Of a stretch of DNA of 64,000 nt, positions 16,782-26,859 are shown piece after piece. This DNA comes from an uncultured Desulfobacteraceae bacterium. Lineage in GTDB: Bacteria > Desulfobacterota > Desulfobacteria > Desulfobacterales > UBA5852. The first letter of the stretch is position 1. Each line of letters starts with the position of its first letter. The notes under the pieces were generated by a model. The model was not told where the DNA came from. It was given only the letters and a program-made list of their open reading frames with translations, and searched no databases. The position numbers and the translations under genes were made by a program. Location of the stretch: the NCBI GenBank assembly GCA_913060875.1, contig CAJXSL010000002.1, positions 1 through 64,000 of the forward strand, read 5' to 3'.

Positions 16782-17389
16782 AATAATTTTTATCTCCTGA
16801 GAGGGTTGGAAGCGTTTACATCATCATTTAATGTCTTTTTCGCGATGTGGCAAATGCCGTCCAATACGCCATCACCCTAACGGATGATTCCCAACCCTTC
16901 ACAAGGTCACGTCGATACTCACCGGGAAATGATCCGAAGCCGCCAGCAGATCTTTCTTGGAGATAGCTTCTAAGCATATAGTGTGCCCTCTGACGGCCCC
17001 CGTTGGTGGTTTGCGCCTAATGGCCTGAAATATCTTTTATATTTATTTCCAATGAAGATGAATGATGGTTAACGGCTTCCTGAAATTGTCAAACCGGTTG
17101 CCACCACGGCAGGTGACCTGGTGAAAGGCTTTACAGTTGGGTTCTCTTCACGGGCTATTCTTGCGAAGGGAGCGTTACCACAGCGGGAAATCGCCGACTT
17201 CGACGGACACACAGCGGCGGTCCATGGCATGCGGCCGGTCAGCGGTTCAACAAAGGTTATCGATAGGCGATGTGCGAAGTAGACGGACCACATCCGCAAC
17301 AATGGAAGTATGCGATGACATAAGTGCCAGGCGGGGTATGCTTATACGGTGACAGTTTGCAGCCTGCGCCGATTTCCAGGAAGGCCGAA
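16782..17389. other. Intergenic region with a gene remnant and no intact gene
   Basis: It contains the remnant at 16899-17021. From 17022 to 17389 I see no gene; a leftward frame at 17069-17302 has no ribosome site and no recognisable similarity. The right end abuts family A repeat copy 4. Confidence 0.45.
16899..17021 (-). pseudogene. C-terminal scrap of an endonuclease/exonuclease/phosphatase-like protein
   Basis: The leftward frame reads VRGHTICLEAISKKDLLAASDHFPVSIDVTL and then stops at TGA 16899-16901. SDHFPV followed by a strand is the characteristic C-terminus of the endonuclease/exonuclease/phosphatase superfamily, including the catalytic Asp-His pair. Only ~40 codons remain and no start exists, so this is probably a deletion remnant. 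Confidence 0.4.
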
Positions 17390-17520
17390 AAATTTTCACC
17401 CGACAAGCGCGCCCGCGATGTCCATTGGCCGCGTTACCAGGGGCTTGCGTTAGCCGTCCTGAAGCGGTGCCCCTGATGTCGTCCAATAAACATCGCGAAC
17501 GCGTGAAAACTTCGGGCTAA
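17390..17520 (+). repeat. Family A repeat, copy 4 (full length)
   Basis: Has TTTTCACCC, GCGATGTCCATTGGCCGCG, CAGGGGCTTGCG, GTGCCCCTGATG, CCAATAAACATCGCGAACGCG and GTGAAAACTTCGGGCTAA. The last bases are the stop codon region of the thiolase gene, whose TAA-equivalent lies at 17517-17519, so repeat and gene end touch. Confidence 0.8.
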
Positions 17521-18788
17521 CCAGCGGCGTTCGCCACGATGGCGGCGATCCCCTGACCGCCGCCGCCGCAGATGGTTTCCAGACCGTAGCGGGCCTTGCG
17601 CCGACGCAGCTCATGGACCAGGGTCACCAGCCGCATGGTGCCGGTGGCGGCAATGGGATGCCCCAGGGAAATCCCGGACCCGTTCACGTTGACCTTGGTT
17701 TCGCACGCCTCCGGGGAAAGTCCCATGAGTTTGGCATCGGCCAGCACCTGGGCGGCAAAAGCCTCCTGGATCTCGATCAAATCCATGTCTCCGATGGCCA
17801 GGCCGGCCCGGGACAGGGCTTTGTCGACCGAGGCCGGCACGGCCGGATAGGTCAGGGTCGGATCCGCGGCCGCCACGGCGAAGGACTTAAGGATGGCCAG
17901 GGGGGTTAAGCCCAAGGCGTCGGCCCGGCTGGCGGCCATCAGCACCACCGCGGCCGCACCGTCGTTTTCCGTGGAGGAATTGCCGGCCGTGCAAATCCCG
18001 TCGGAGTAGACGGTGCGCAAACGGGCCAGTTTTTCCATCGAGGTGTCCCGGCGGGGCGGTTCATCCCGATCGATGACCACCGGATCGCCCTTGGGGCGCG
18101 GCACTGTAACCGGAACGATTTCATCGTCGAACCGATGGGCATCGATGGCTTCACAGGCTTTCCGGTGACTGCGCTCGGCCCAGGCGTCGGCTGCTTCCCG
18201 GGTGATGCCCTCTTCCCGGGCGGCGGTTTCGGCCCAGGACATCATGGAATTGAGCTCCCCGAAGCGTTCCACCGGCTGGCTCATGACCCGGGCTCTTGAA
18301 ATACGGTCGAAAAAGGGAAGCCCCCACATGGACAGGGAACCGTGCCCTTTGGGCATCACCCCCCATTTGGGATCGATGCGGCCGCCCATGCCCCACTTGA
18401 CGAATTCGCCGGGCAGATAGAACTCGGTCCGGCTCATGCTCTCCACCCCGCCGGCGACGACGACATCCGACAGGCCGCACATGATCTTCATGGCGCCGTA
18501 GCTGACGGCGTCCAGCCCTGAACAGCAGCGCCGGTCAAGGGTTATGCCGGGTATCTCCACGGGCCATCCGGCCGCCAGCAGCGCGGTACGGGCCACATTG
18601 ACCGACTCCCCGTTCTGGTAGGACTGCCCCATGACGACTTCATCCACATCTTCCGGGGCCAGCCCGGCCTTTTCCAGCGCAGCATTGAGCACCCGCGCGC
18701 CCAGTTCATAGGCCGCCACATCCCGCAGTCCGCCGATGTAACTCCCGATCGGCGTGCGCATGCCGGCAACGATGACCACATCTTCCAT
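17517..18788 (-). CDS. Thiolase (acetyl-CoA C-acetyltransferase family)
   Basis: A 423-residue cytosolic thiolase. The active-site Cys89 is in LDRRCCSGLDAV (residues 84-95). Near the C-terminus are GHPIAATG with the catalytic His and ETICGGGGQGIA with the second Cys. The reaction is thiolytic cleavage of a 3-oxoacyl-CoA, or the reverse condensation. It is the last gene of the leftward sigma-54 operon, with 44 bp between it and the upstream ATPase gene. In this context it would split the product made after CoA activation. AAAGGAGAAGAAAGC precedes the ATG. The length is slightly above the usual ~390-400 residues. Chain length of the substrate cannot be read. Confidence 0.93.
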   Translation of the reverse strand: MEDVVIVAGMRTPIGSYIGGLRDVAAYELGARVLNAALEKAGLAPEDVDEVVMGQSYQNGESVNVARTALLAAGWPVEIPGITLDRRCCSGLDAVSYGAMKIMCGLSDVVVAGGVESMSRTEFYLPGEFVKWGMGGRIDPKWGVMPKGHGSLSMWGLPFFDRISRARVMSQPVERFGELNSMMSWAETAAREEGITREAADAWAERSHRKACEAIDAHRFDDEIVPVTVPRPKGDPVVIDRDEPPRRDTSMEKLARLRTVYSDGICTAGNSSTENDGAAAVVLMAASRADALGLTPLAILKSFAVAAADPTLTYPAVPASVDKALSRAGLAIGDMDLIEIQEAFAAQVLADAKLMGLSPEACETKVNVNGSGISLGHPIAATGTMRLVTLVHELRRRKARYGLETICGGGGQGIAAIVANAAG

Positions 18789-18832
18789 GCTTTCTTCTCC
18801 TTTGGTGTCCGCGGGGGCGGACGGTCCGGGGT

Positions 18833-19534
<702 letters not shown>

Positions 19535-19535
19535 G

Positions 19536-20255
19536 CTAGTCTCCCAAATAGGCGTGGATGACCCTGGAATCGTTGACCACCTCTTCGGGACTGCCGTTCA
19601 TGAGAATGCGCCCCTGATCCAGGACGATCACCTTTTCGGTGGCCTGCATGATCGCCCCCATGACATGTTCGATCCAGAGAATGGTCAAGCCCAGTTGATC
19701 CCGCAGGTTGCGGATGAAGGTAATGGCGTCCTGGATCTCCTGGGAATTGAGTCCCCCGAGAACCTCGTCCAGCATAAGAAGTTTCGGCCCGGTGGCAAGG
19801 GCCCGGGCGATTTCAAGTTTTTTCTTCTGCACCACATTCAAATGCCGCGCCTCGGTAGATTCAAACCCTTCCAGCCCCACGATCCTGAGGCATTCGACGG
19901 CGCGTTGCGTCCAGACAGCGCGGCTGGCGTCCGGCTGATGGTTCACCACGCCGACGGCCACGTTTTCCACGCACGACATCTCCCCGAAAGGCCGGGTCAC
20001 CTGAAAAGTACGGGCCACACCGCGGCGGCAGATTTTATAGGCCGGCAGGCCGGTGATGTCGACGCCCTCGAAATGGACCGTTCCGGAAGTCGGCGGGAAT
20101 GCGCCCGCCACAATGTTGAAGAGGGTGGTCTTGCCGGCGCCGTTGGGGCCGATAAGACCGACGATGGTTCCCTGCTCCACCTTGAAATCAACGCCTGACA
20201 AGGCTTTAACCCCGCCGAAATGTTTTGTGATGCCAACCCCTTTGATCAGTTCCAA
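19536..20255 (-). CDS. livG: Branched-chain amino acid-type ABC transporter ATPase (LivG)
   Basis: A 239-residue ABC ATPase when started at TTG 20255, giving MELIKGVGITKHFGGVKALS. GGAGG lies 5 nt upstream of this TTG, and the longer frame merely overlaps livM. Walker A is GPNGAGKT (36-43); the family-typical VTRPFGEMSCVENVAVG and the unusual LNVVQKKKLEIARAL signature region follow. The canonical LSGGQ is replaced by NVVQKKK, whereas LivG proteins often read LSYGQQR. This deviation is worth noting, but Walker B (LLMLDEVLGGLN) is intact. It pairs with LivF. Confidence 0.92.
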   Translation of the reverse strand: MELIKGVGITKHFGGVKALSGVDFKVEQGTIVGLIGPNGAGKTTLFNIVAGAFPPTSGTVHFEGVDITGLPAYKICRRGVARTFQVTRPFGEMSCVENVAVGVVNHQPDASRAVWTQRAVECLRIVGLEGFESTEARHLNVVQKKKLEIARALATGPKLLMLDEVLGGLNSQEIQDAITFIRNLRDQLGLTILWIEHVMGAIMQATEKVIVLDQGRILMNGSPEEVVNDSRVIHAYLGD

Positions 20256-20277
20256 ATCATCCTCCGCATCAACATGA

Positions 20278-21237
20278 TTAGGCGGTCGCCGCCCGATATT
20301 TTCCGCGCCAGGCCTTGTAGATGCCGACAATTCCCTTGGGAGCGAACCGGGCCACAAATAAGGCCACAAGGCCGAAAACCAGCACGTGGTATTCGCCCCA
20401 GGCCCGGATGTATTCCGACAGGATTTCAAGGCTGAAAGCCCCGATGACCGGCCCCACGAAAGACCCCAGGCCGCCGATGACCGTCATCGACAGCACCAGG
20501 AATTGCTGGTCCAGCGAAGGGAGATGCGGCGTGATCAGCAGCATGTAGTGCCCGTACAAGGCACCGGCCATCCCGGCAAGGGCGCTCGATACAGTGAACG
20601 CCAGGAGCCGGGTCCGCACCACATCCACCCCCAGGGCCGATGCGGCCCGCTCGTCGTTCTGGACGGCCCGGAAATTCAGTCCGGCATTGGAATGGACCAG
20701 CCGGTAGACAACGGCCAGGGTAATCAGCGCCCCGGCCAGGAAAATATAGAAGTAGGCGATTTTCGAATAATTTTCGATCAATCCCGGCACCTGGAGCCCC
20801 ATGGTGCCCCGGGTGATCTCATACTCGTTGTTGATGACGATGTGCAAAATCTCCGAAAACCCCAGCGTGGTCAAGGAGAGGTAAATCCCCCCCATGCGCA
20901 GACAGAGCAGCCCCACCAGGAATCCGAACGCCGCGGCGCAGAGGGTGCCGATGACCACCCCGCCCCAGGGATTGAGGCCCGCCTTGACAACCAGGATGCC
21001 GGAAACATAGGCGCCGATGCCGGCAAAGGCGGCATGTCCGAAGGAAACCTGACCGGTGTAGCCGGCCAGCAGATTCCAGGAAGCGGCCATCATGGTGTAG
21101 AAAAGGCAGACGATGAGCACGTGCTGGTTGTACACCCCCATGGTCCACGGCAGGAGGGCAAAGACAGCCAGACCGGCCAGGCATAACAGGATTTTTGGTG
21201 TGCTTTTCAAACGCGACTCCCCGAGTGAGATTGTCAA
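20278..21237 (-). CDS. livM: Branched-chain amino acid-type ABC permease (LivM)
   Basis: A 319-residue polytopic inner-membrane permease with eight to ten hydrophobic segments. The family hallmark GYTGQVSFGHAAFAGIGAY lies near residues 58-76, followed by GVVIGTLCAAAFGFLVGLLCLRMGGIYLSLTTLGFSEILH. It forms the translocation pore with LivH. The start is TTG 21237 with AAGGAGG 5 nt upstream; this codon directly follows the LivH TAA stop, indicating coupled translation. Confidence 0.93.
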   Translation of the reverse strand: MTISLGESRLKSTPKILLCLAGLAVFALLPWTMGVYNQHVLIVCLFYTMMAASWNLLAGYTGQVSFGHAAFAGIGAYVSGILVVKAGLNPWGGVVIGTLCAAAFGFLVGLLCLRMGGIYLSLTTLGFSEILHIVINNEYEITRGTMGLQVPGLIENYSKIAYFYIFLAGALITLAVVYRLVHSNAGLNFRAVQNDERAASALGVDVVRTRLLAFTVSSALAGMAGALYGHYMLLITPHLPSLDQQFLVLSMTVIGGLGSFVGPVIGAFSLEILSEYIRAWGEYHVLVFGLVALFVARFAPKGIVGIYKAWRGKYRAATA

Positions 21238-22095
21238 TTAAGCCTCCTTGCGACCGAACAGGCCCGATGGGCGAATGGCCAGCACCATGATGAGAATCAC
21301 AAACCCGAAGACGTGCTTGTATCCGGTGGACAGATAGGCCGCTCCGAGGTTTTCCACCAGGCCGAGGATCAGCCCGCCGATGATACATCCCCACATGGAC
21401 CCCATTCCCCCCAGCACCACCACCACGAAGGCGGTGAGCGCCACCGGCACGCCGGCCGTGGGGGTCACCGGAAACACGGGAGCCAGAATAACACCGGCGG
21501 CCGCAGCCAGCGCACAGCCGAGACCAAAGCTGAGCATGTTGAGCCGCGTGGTATTGACACCGTTCAATTCGGCCATTCCCCGGTCCTGTGAGGCGGCCCG
21601 GATGATGCGCCCGAACCAGGTCAGCTTGATCATGGCAAACACCACGACGATAACCGCGATACCGGCGACCAGGGCGGCCATGCGCTGATTGCCGTAGAAA
21701 AAGAGATCAAAGATATTCGTGGCGCCTTTGATCCATCCGGGGGGTTTGTTGGGATAGGGGCCGAAAATGAACAGGTAGGCGTTCTGCAGCACGATCGACA
21801 GGATGAATGTCAGGATGAGCGAATACATATCATCGCCGTAGGTCGGCCGGATAAGGGTGTACTCCACCAGAAGCCCGAAGACGAACACGAGCGCCACCGC
21901 CAGCCCCATGGCGGCGATGATCGGCATCCCCAGCGCATTGGCGAAAAGAAATGAAAAGTAACCGGCCAGGATATAGAATTCACCGTGGGCGAAATTCACC
22001 ACGTTCATGATGCCCACGACCAAAGAGACGCCTAAAGCGGTAAGGGCGTAAATGACGCCGATGACAAGACCGTTCATCGAGGCTATGGCAAACAT
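21238..22095 (-). CDS. livH: Branched-chain amino acid-type ABC permease (LivH)
   Basis: A 285-residue polytopic permease. The N-terminus has GLVIGVIYALTALGVSLVVGIMNVVNFAHGEFYILAGY, the LivH signature, and the centre has AASQDRGMAELNGVNTTRLNMLSFGLGCALAAAAGV, the cytoplasmic coupling loop that contacts the ATPases. GGAGCC lies upstream of the ATG. It is 52 bp downstream of the binding-protein gene. Confidence 0.93.
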   Translation of the reverse strand: MFAIASMNGLVIGVIYALTALGVSLVVGIMNVVNFAHGEFYILAGYFSFLFANALGMPIIAAMGLAVALVFVFGLLVEYTLIRPTYGDDMYSLILTFILSIVLQNAYLFIFGPYPNKPPGWIKGATNIFDLFFYGNQRMAALVAGIAVIVVVFAMIKLTWFGRIIRAASQDRGMAELNGVNTTRLNMLSFGLGCALAAAAGVILAPVFPVTPTAGVPVALTAFVVVVLGGMGSMWGCIIGGLILGLVENLGAAYLSTGYKHVFGFVILIMVLAIRPSGLFGRKEA

Positions 22096-22147
22096 GAGGC
22101 TCCATTTCGGCGGTGCCGGGCGACGTGGCCCGACACCGCTTCGTCGA

Positions 22148-23329
22148 TTAGCGTTTCAGTTTTCCCGTGGCCCCTTCGGCCGGAAAAAGAACCACCTGCT
22201 CCTTGTCCTGCCACTGGATGACCAGCATGGGCGGCATCCAATGGTGGTACTCGGGCCCACCCTTTTCGGTACCGAAACGGGCCGTACCGCGGGTGACCGT
22301 CAGTTCCGTCTTTTCCAGGGCGTCGACCAGTTTTTCGGCATCCACCGATCCGGCCCGGTTGATGGCATCCGCCGCAATCAGGATGGCATCGAACATGGAA
22401 CGCGACTTGTAGTCCGTGGGGTTTTTCCCGAAGGCCTTTACATAGGATTTGCGGAACTCGGTGGCCAGCGGGGTCAGTTCGACCTTTTCATGCATGGAAG
22501 AAACAAAGCACTCCAGGTTGCCGTAGTCGCCCACATTCGGCCAGAAATCAGGCCACAGGCTCGGAGGACCGGCACCGTCCAGGATCACGGCTTTCGGGGT
22601 CAGGCCGACTTCCCCGGCCTGGGCCACGAAATAGTGGAGACCGGTCCCGTAGACAAAGGCCAGAACGGCATCCGGATCAAAGGACTTGATCTTGGTCAGC
22701 TCCATGTAGTGATCCTGGCTTTTGCGCTCGGTGACCAGAGACTGGTTTTCCACCCCCGCGGCGTCCAGCGCCGTCTTGCAGAGTTCGGCGATCCCCAGGC
22801 CCCAGTCCGTGTTTTCCGCCACGATGGCGACTTTTTTGAATTTTTCGGCGGCTACCCATTGTGCGATGGTGGATTTTACCACCCCTGAATTGGAGGGGCC
22901 GGCCCGGAAAACATAGCGGTAGTTTTTGGCCGTAATGGGATCGGCCCAGGCTTCCACCACCATGAAAGGCACCTTGAGCCTGTTGGCCACTTCGATTTCG
23001 GCCAGGGCGGCGGAAGAGTGGCTCTCGCCCAGCACCATGACCACTTTGTCCCGTGTGGCCAGACGCTCGAATCCACTGGCCGCCTTGTCCGGCGCGCCGG
23101 CCGTGTCTTCGAAAACGATTTCGATCTTTTTACCCAGCACCCCGCCGTTGGCATTGACATAGTCCGTGGCCAGCTGGATGCCTTCTTCAAACGCCTTTCC
23201 GGTGGCCGCCGCGCCGCCGGTGCGCGGACCGACAACCCCCACCTTGATGGTATCCGAGGCCCAGGCAGGACCGGTTGCCATACATGCGATGGCAAACGCC
23301 AGCACCAAGAAACAACAGATTCTTCTCAT
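22148..23329 (-). CDS. livK: Branched-chain amino acid-type ABC substrate-binding protein
   Basis: A 393-residue type I periplasmic binding protein with a signal peptide (RRICCFLVLAFAIACMATGPAWA). The mature start DTIKVGVVGPRTGGAAATGKAFEEG is followed by YVNANGGVLGKKIEIVFEDTAGAP, the two canonical LivK-family motifs. The start at 23329 is chosen because AAGGAGGAGAACG precedes it; upstream codons to 23368 lack this and would bury the signal peptide. It delivers substrate to the LivHMGF complex. Strong binding-protein expression from the sigma-54 promoter upstream is expected. Confidence 0.93.
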   Translation of the reverse strand: MRRICCFLVLAFAIACMATGPAWASDTIKVGVVGPRTGGAAATGKAFEEGIQLATDYVNANGGVLGKKIEIVFEDTAGAPDKAASGFERLATRDKVVMVLGESHSSAALAEIEVANRLKVPFMVVEAWADPITAKNYRYVFRAGPSNSGVVKSTIAQWVAAEKFKKVAIVAENTDWGLGIAELCKTALDAAGVENQSLVTERKSQDHYMELTKIKSFDPDAVLAFVYGTGLHYFVAQAGEVGLTPKAVILDGAGPPSLWPDFWPNVGDYGNLECFVSSMHEKVELTPLATEFRKSYVKAFGKNPTDYKSRSMFDAILIAADAINRAGSVDAEKLVDALEKTELTVTRGTARFGTEKGGPEYHHWMPPMLVIQWQDKEQVVLFPAEGATGKLKR

Positions 23330-23416
23330 CGTTCTCCTCCTTGTTTGCGTTAATCCAGCGACAGGCATGGTGACCTACCAGTTCCACTGCCGCACGGGGT
23401 TGCCGGGCGCCCTGTT

Positions 23417-25261
23417 TCAGGGCAGCCCGAGGGCTTCCAGCTTGTCGGGCCCGGGGATGCCGTTTTCATCCCATCCCCGCAGCCGGTAATATTCGCCGAG
23501 CATTTCATCCAGCCGGCAGACCATGCCCTTGGCAGGCCCGTCGGGCAGAGGCTCCTTGAGGATGCGGTCCGGCAGGGTGTCCTCCCTGGCGGTAAAACCG
23601 GCCCGGTTGAGGAACACGCGCTCGGCGTTCCAGATCCGCTCCCCGGCGGCCGACAGCTCGTCGAGGGTATAGTCGGCTCCGGTGGCGGCATTGAGCAGTT
23701 CCAGAATGCCTTCCGGACGGATCTCTTCATCGGGCGACATAAGATTGCGGACGGAGAAGAAAACGCACAGCCCGGCGGCATCGATGACGGCAAAATGGTC
23801 CTGCCATTGCATCACCAGTTTGGCCTTGCCTTCCCGCTTCAGCGGATCGATGATTTTGGGAACGCCCAGGATTTCGATATAGGCGGGATCGCCGCGCATG
23901 TGGGACGCGCCGATGGGCGAAGTGGCATAGGCCAGTCCCATGCCCTGTTCGCCGCGGGGGTCGTAGCCGGCAAATTCCTGGCCTTTGGCCACGATGGCCA
24001 GCTCCGGATGGCCATAGCGGGTTGCCAAACGCAGGCTGCCTTCCGCCAGCAGGCGCCCGAAGCCCTCTCGGCTGGCTGTCATCCGGGTGAGCTCCACCAG
24101 GGCATCAGCGTCGCCGAAGCGCAGGGGACGGCCAAGCCCCACATCGGATTCGGGGATATAGCCCTTTTCGCACATTTCCATGGCGCAGGCGATGGTGCTG
24201 CCCATGGTAATGGTGTCCATCCCCTGTTCGTTGCAGATATAGTTGGCCTTGGTCAGGGCGCCCAGGTTGTCGATCCCGCAGTTGGAGCCCATGGCATAGA
24301 TGGTCTCGTATTCGGGGCCCTCACCCTCCCCTTCGTAGCCGGGGTCGTCCACCTTGGTGCTGCGCCCGCAGGCAATGGGGCAGGCATGGCAGGCCTTGGG
24401 GCTTTTCAGGTATTTTTCCGTCAGGGTCTGGCCGTTGATGGCTTCCCATTTCTCAAAGGTGCCCTGCTGAAAGTTACGCGTGGGCAGGGCCCCGACGGTC
24501 TGGGTGCCCGTGATGGTGGCCGCCGTGCCGTACAGCCGCAGCCCCGAAGGCTGTCCCTGCAAACCGTCCTTGAACCGCTGGAGGGCTTTTTTAACGGCCT
24601 TTTTGAAGGCCTCCGGGTCATGAATCGGCACGGGAGCGTCCCCGCGTACGGCAACGGCTTTGAGGCGCTTGGCCCCCATGACCGCCCCCACCCCCGAGCG
24701 GCCGGCGGCACGGTCCTTGTCGTTCATGATGCTGGCGAAGCGCACCCCGTTTTCACCGGCCGGTCCGATACAGGCCACACGGATGTCTTGATGGGTTTCA
24801 ATGCGCAGGGCGGTATCGGTTTCAGCGGCGTCCTTGCCCCAGAGGTGATCCGCCGGCCGCAATTCGGCCTGCCCCCGGTCGATCCACAAGTAGACCGGCT
24901 CCGGCGAACATCCGCTGAAGACAATCATGTCGATCCCGGCCTTCTTCAGGGTGGTCGGGAATTCACCACCCGAGTTGGAGCACGTCACGGCCCCGGTCAA
25001 CGGCGATTTGGTCATCACCATATAGCGGGCACCGGTGGGCGCAATCGTGCCGGTAAGGGGTCCGTTGGCCATGATCAGCAGGTTTTCGGGCCCCAGCGGA
25101 TCGCATTTCGGATCCATTTCATCCAGCATGGTGCGGATTCCCAGACCGCGGCCCCCGATGTAGGCCCGGGCCGTTGCGGGATCGAGGGCTTCGGTCGTGA
25201 CCTTTCCGGCTGTCAGATCAACCCGCAAGATCTTGCCTTGCCATCCAAATAGTTCCGCCAT
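23417..25261 (-). CDS. Tungsten/molybdopterin aldehyde:ferredoxin oxidoreductase
   Basis: A 614-residue AOR-family enzyme of normal length. The N-terminal beta domain has WQGKILRVDLTAGKV and YIGGRGLGIRTML. The [4Fe-4S] ligands are C291, C294 and C298 in CHACPIAC, with the fourth at C499 in DAAGLCVFF. The pterin-binding region includes GRSGVGAVMGAKRLKAVAV. The family oxidises aldehydes to acids (or reduces acids) with ferredoxin, using a bis-pterin tungsten or molybdenum centre. In this operon it would oxidise the aldehyde formed by the aminotransferase. A ribosome site GAAGGAGGATAG fixes the start. A MoaD/ThiS-like gene in the partner operon fits its cofactor need. Confidence 0.93.
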   Translation of the reverse strand: MAELFGWQGKILRVDLTAGKVTTEALDPATARAYIGGRGLGIRTMLDEMDPKCDPLGPENLLIMANGPLTGTIAPTGARYMVMTKSPLTGAVTCSNSGGEFPTTLKKAGIDMIVFSGCSPEPVYLWIDRGQAELRPADHLWGKDAAETDTALRIETHQDIRVACIGPAGENGVRFASIMNDKDRAAGRSGVGAVMGAKRLKAVAVRGDAPVPIHDPEAFKKAVKKALQRFKDGLQGQPSGLRLYGTAATITGTQTVGALPTRNFQQGTFEKWEAINGQTLTEKYLKSPKACHACPIACGRSTKVDDPGYEGEGEGPEYETIYAMGSNCGIDNLGALTKANYICNEQGMDTITMGSTIACAMEMCEKGYIPESDVGLGRPLRFGDADALVELTRMTASREGFGRLLAEGSLRLATRYGHPELAIVAKGQEFAGYDPRGEQGMGLAYATSPIGASHMRGDPAYIEILGVPKIIDPLKREGKAKLVMQWQDHFAVIDAAGLCVFFSVRNLMSPDEEIRPEGILELLNAATGADYTLDELSAAGERIWNAERVFLNRAGFTAREDTLPDRILKEPLPDGPAKGMVCRLDEMLGEYYRLRGWDENGIPGPDKLEALGLP

Positions 25262-25334
25262 AGGCTATCCTCCTTCCAATCGATCCAGCCGCCGGGATTC
25301 CGGAGCCTTCGGCCCGGTCATACCCGGCGGCGAT

Positions 25335-26675
25335 TCACCGCGGAACCACCTGGTCCAGCGCCGCGGCCAGTTCTTCCACGACCCGATGAATATCTTCCTC
25401 GGTCATCGTAAAGGGAGGGCCGAGAACCATCGCATCGCCATGGGTTCCGGCCAGTCCGATGCTCTTGTAGAGCAGGATTCCCCGGTCATAAAGTTGCTGC
25501 CAGATCCGCTCGGTTACCTTTGCCTGCCTTGGGAAAGGGGTGCGGGTCGCACGGTCCTGAACGAATTCGACCCCCCACATGAATCCGACGCCGCGGATAT
25601 CCCCGACGTGGGGATGCTCACCCAGCCGCTCCCGCAGGGCGGCTCCTATTTCGGGTCCCAGCCGGGCCACCCTTTCCACCAGCCGTTCTTTTTCGAGAAT
25701 GGCAATCACGGCCCGACCGGCGGCGCAGGCCACCTGGTGATGGGAAAAGGTTCCGCCGTGGGCAAAGGCACCCGACCCCTGACGGATACAGTCAAAGTGC
25801 GCCTGCCGGATGCCCACGGCCGAAAGCCCCATGGCCCCGCCGGAGAGCCCCTTGCCGAGCGTGACGATGTCGGGCTCCACCGCATGCGCCTCGGAGGCGA
25901 ACCAGTGTCCGGTGCGCCCCAGGCCGCAGAAGACTTCGTCCTGGATCAGCAGGATGTCGTACTTGTCGCATATCGCGCGGATTGCGGACCAGTATCCCGG
26001 GGGGGGCACCGCCGCCGCAATGGTGGCCCCGGAAACGGTTTCGGCCAGGAAAGCGGAAACCGTTTCCGGACCGATATTTTCAATCGCCTCCTCCAACGCC
26101 CGGGCACAGTGCAGCCCGCAGTCCGGATAGCGTTTTCCGAAACTGCAGCGGTAACAATAGGGCGCTTCGATGTGCGCGGTTTCCGGCAGCAAGGGGGCGA
26201 AGGGTTTCCGGAAGCTCGTGCGTCCGGTGGCGGAGAGAGCCCCCAAGGTCAGCCCGTGGTAGGATTTCCACCGGGAAATCAAACGGAACCGCTGGGGCCG
26301 TCCCTGCTCCAGATGAATCTGACGGGCCAGTTTAACAGCGGTTTCGACGGCTTCGGAGCCGCTGTTCATAAAATAAAACCGTTCGATTCCCGGCGGGGCG
26401 TGCCGGGCCAGATCGGAGGCCAGGCTTTCTACCGGTTCGCCGGTAAACATGGTGGGATGCACATAGTCGCATTTCACAATCTGATCGTGCACCGCCTGGG
26501 CGATCTCCGGCCGGGCGTGCCCGACATTGACCACCAGCGGACCTCCCGAAGCGTCCAGGAATCGCCGTCCGTCAGCGTCTTCGATCCAGCATCCGTTGGC
26601 AGCAACGGCCGCCGCCAGGGGCCGGCCGAGTTGCCGGGGGAAAACATGGCCGGGAATATCTTCATGTTCCTTCAT
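25335..26675 (-). CDS. Class III (omega-type) aminotransferase, PLP-dependent
   Basis: A 446-residue fold-type I PLP enzyme. Residues include YFMNSGSEAVETAVKLAR (PLP phosphate cup), SYHG near 138-141 (ring-stacking), D246 in QDEVFCGLGRTG, and the Schiff-base lysine K275 in TLGKGLSGG. A four-cysteine patch (C174, C177, C186, C190; CYRCSFG...DCGLHC) is typical of one branch of the family and could bind a metal or form a disulfide. The start at 26675 follows GAGGAC; the frame to 26747 overlaps the sigma-54 promoter. It is first in the operon and would turn an omega-amino acid or diamine into an aldehyde. Confidence 0.9.
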   Translation of the reverse strand: MKEHEDIPGHVFPRQLGRPLAAAVAANGCWIEDADGRRFLDASGGPLVVNVGHARPEIAQAVHDQIVKCDYVHPTMFTGEPVESLASDLARHAPPGIERFYFMNSGSEAVETAVKLARQIHLEQGRPQRFRLISRWKSYHGLTLGALSATGRTSFRKPFAPLLPETAHIEAPYCYRCSFGKRYPDCGLHCARALEEAIENIGPETVSAFLAETVSGATIAAAVPPPGYWSAIRAICDKYDILLIQDEVFCGLGRTGHWFASEAHAVEPDIVTLGKGLSGGAMGLSAVGIRQAHFDCIRQGSGAFAHGGTFSHHQVACAAGRAVIAILEKERLVERVARLGPEIGAALRERLGEHPHVGDIRGVGFMWGVEFVQDRATRTPFPRQAKVTERIWQQLYDRGILLYKSIGLAGTHGDAMVLGPPFTMTEEDIHRVVEELAAALDQVVPR

Positions 26676-26743
26676 GCGAGCTGTCCTCAATGACTGTGGT
26701 TCGTATCCGAAACGGGGCGTTGTTTGTCCGGGCAAGTAACATC

Positions 26744-26758
26744 GCAATAGTTATGCCA
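26744..26758 (-). promoter_or_regulatory. Sigma-54 (-24/-12) promoter of the leftward catabolic operon
   Basis: Read on the minus strand, TGGCAT-AACTAT-TGC has GG and GC exactly 12 nt apart and matches the TGGCAC-N5-TTGC consensus at nearly all informative positions. It lies about 70 bp upstream of the aminotransferase start. Its presence next to a gene for a sigma-54 activator makes chance unlikely. Confidence 0.75.
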
Positions 26759-26859
26759 GGCCGCACGCAGGACCGGGAGGCCCCTCCGGCAGGCAAAAAG
26801 GCCCTTTTCATGCGTCAGGCGAGCTCCGGCCAGCGGATTTTCGCTTGATGTTTTTGGGT

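Noticed and set aside
17069-17302. Possible transposase remnant
   Set aside because: I could not match any transposase motif in any frame; it is left as unassigned intergenic DNA.
23795-25252. Long rightward open frame opposite the aldehyde oxidoreductase gene
   Set aside because: Antisense shadow of a gene with intact AOR motifs; no ribosome site, low-complexity composition.
25197-26693. Rightward open frame of ~500 codons opposite the aminotransferase
   Set aside because: Shadow of a gene with all PLP-enzyme motifs; Gly/Pro/Arg-rich translation typical of an antisense frame.
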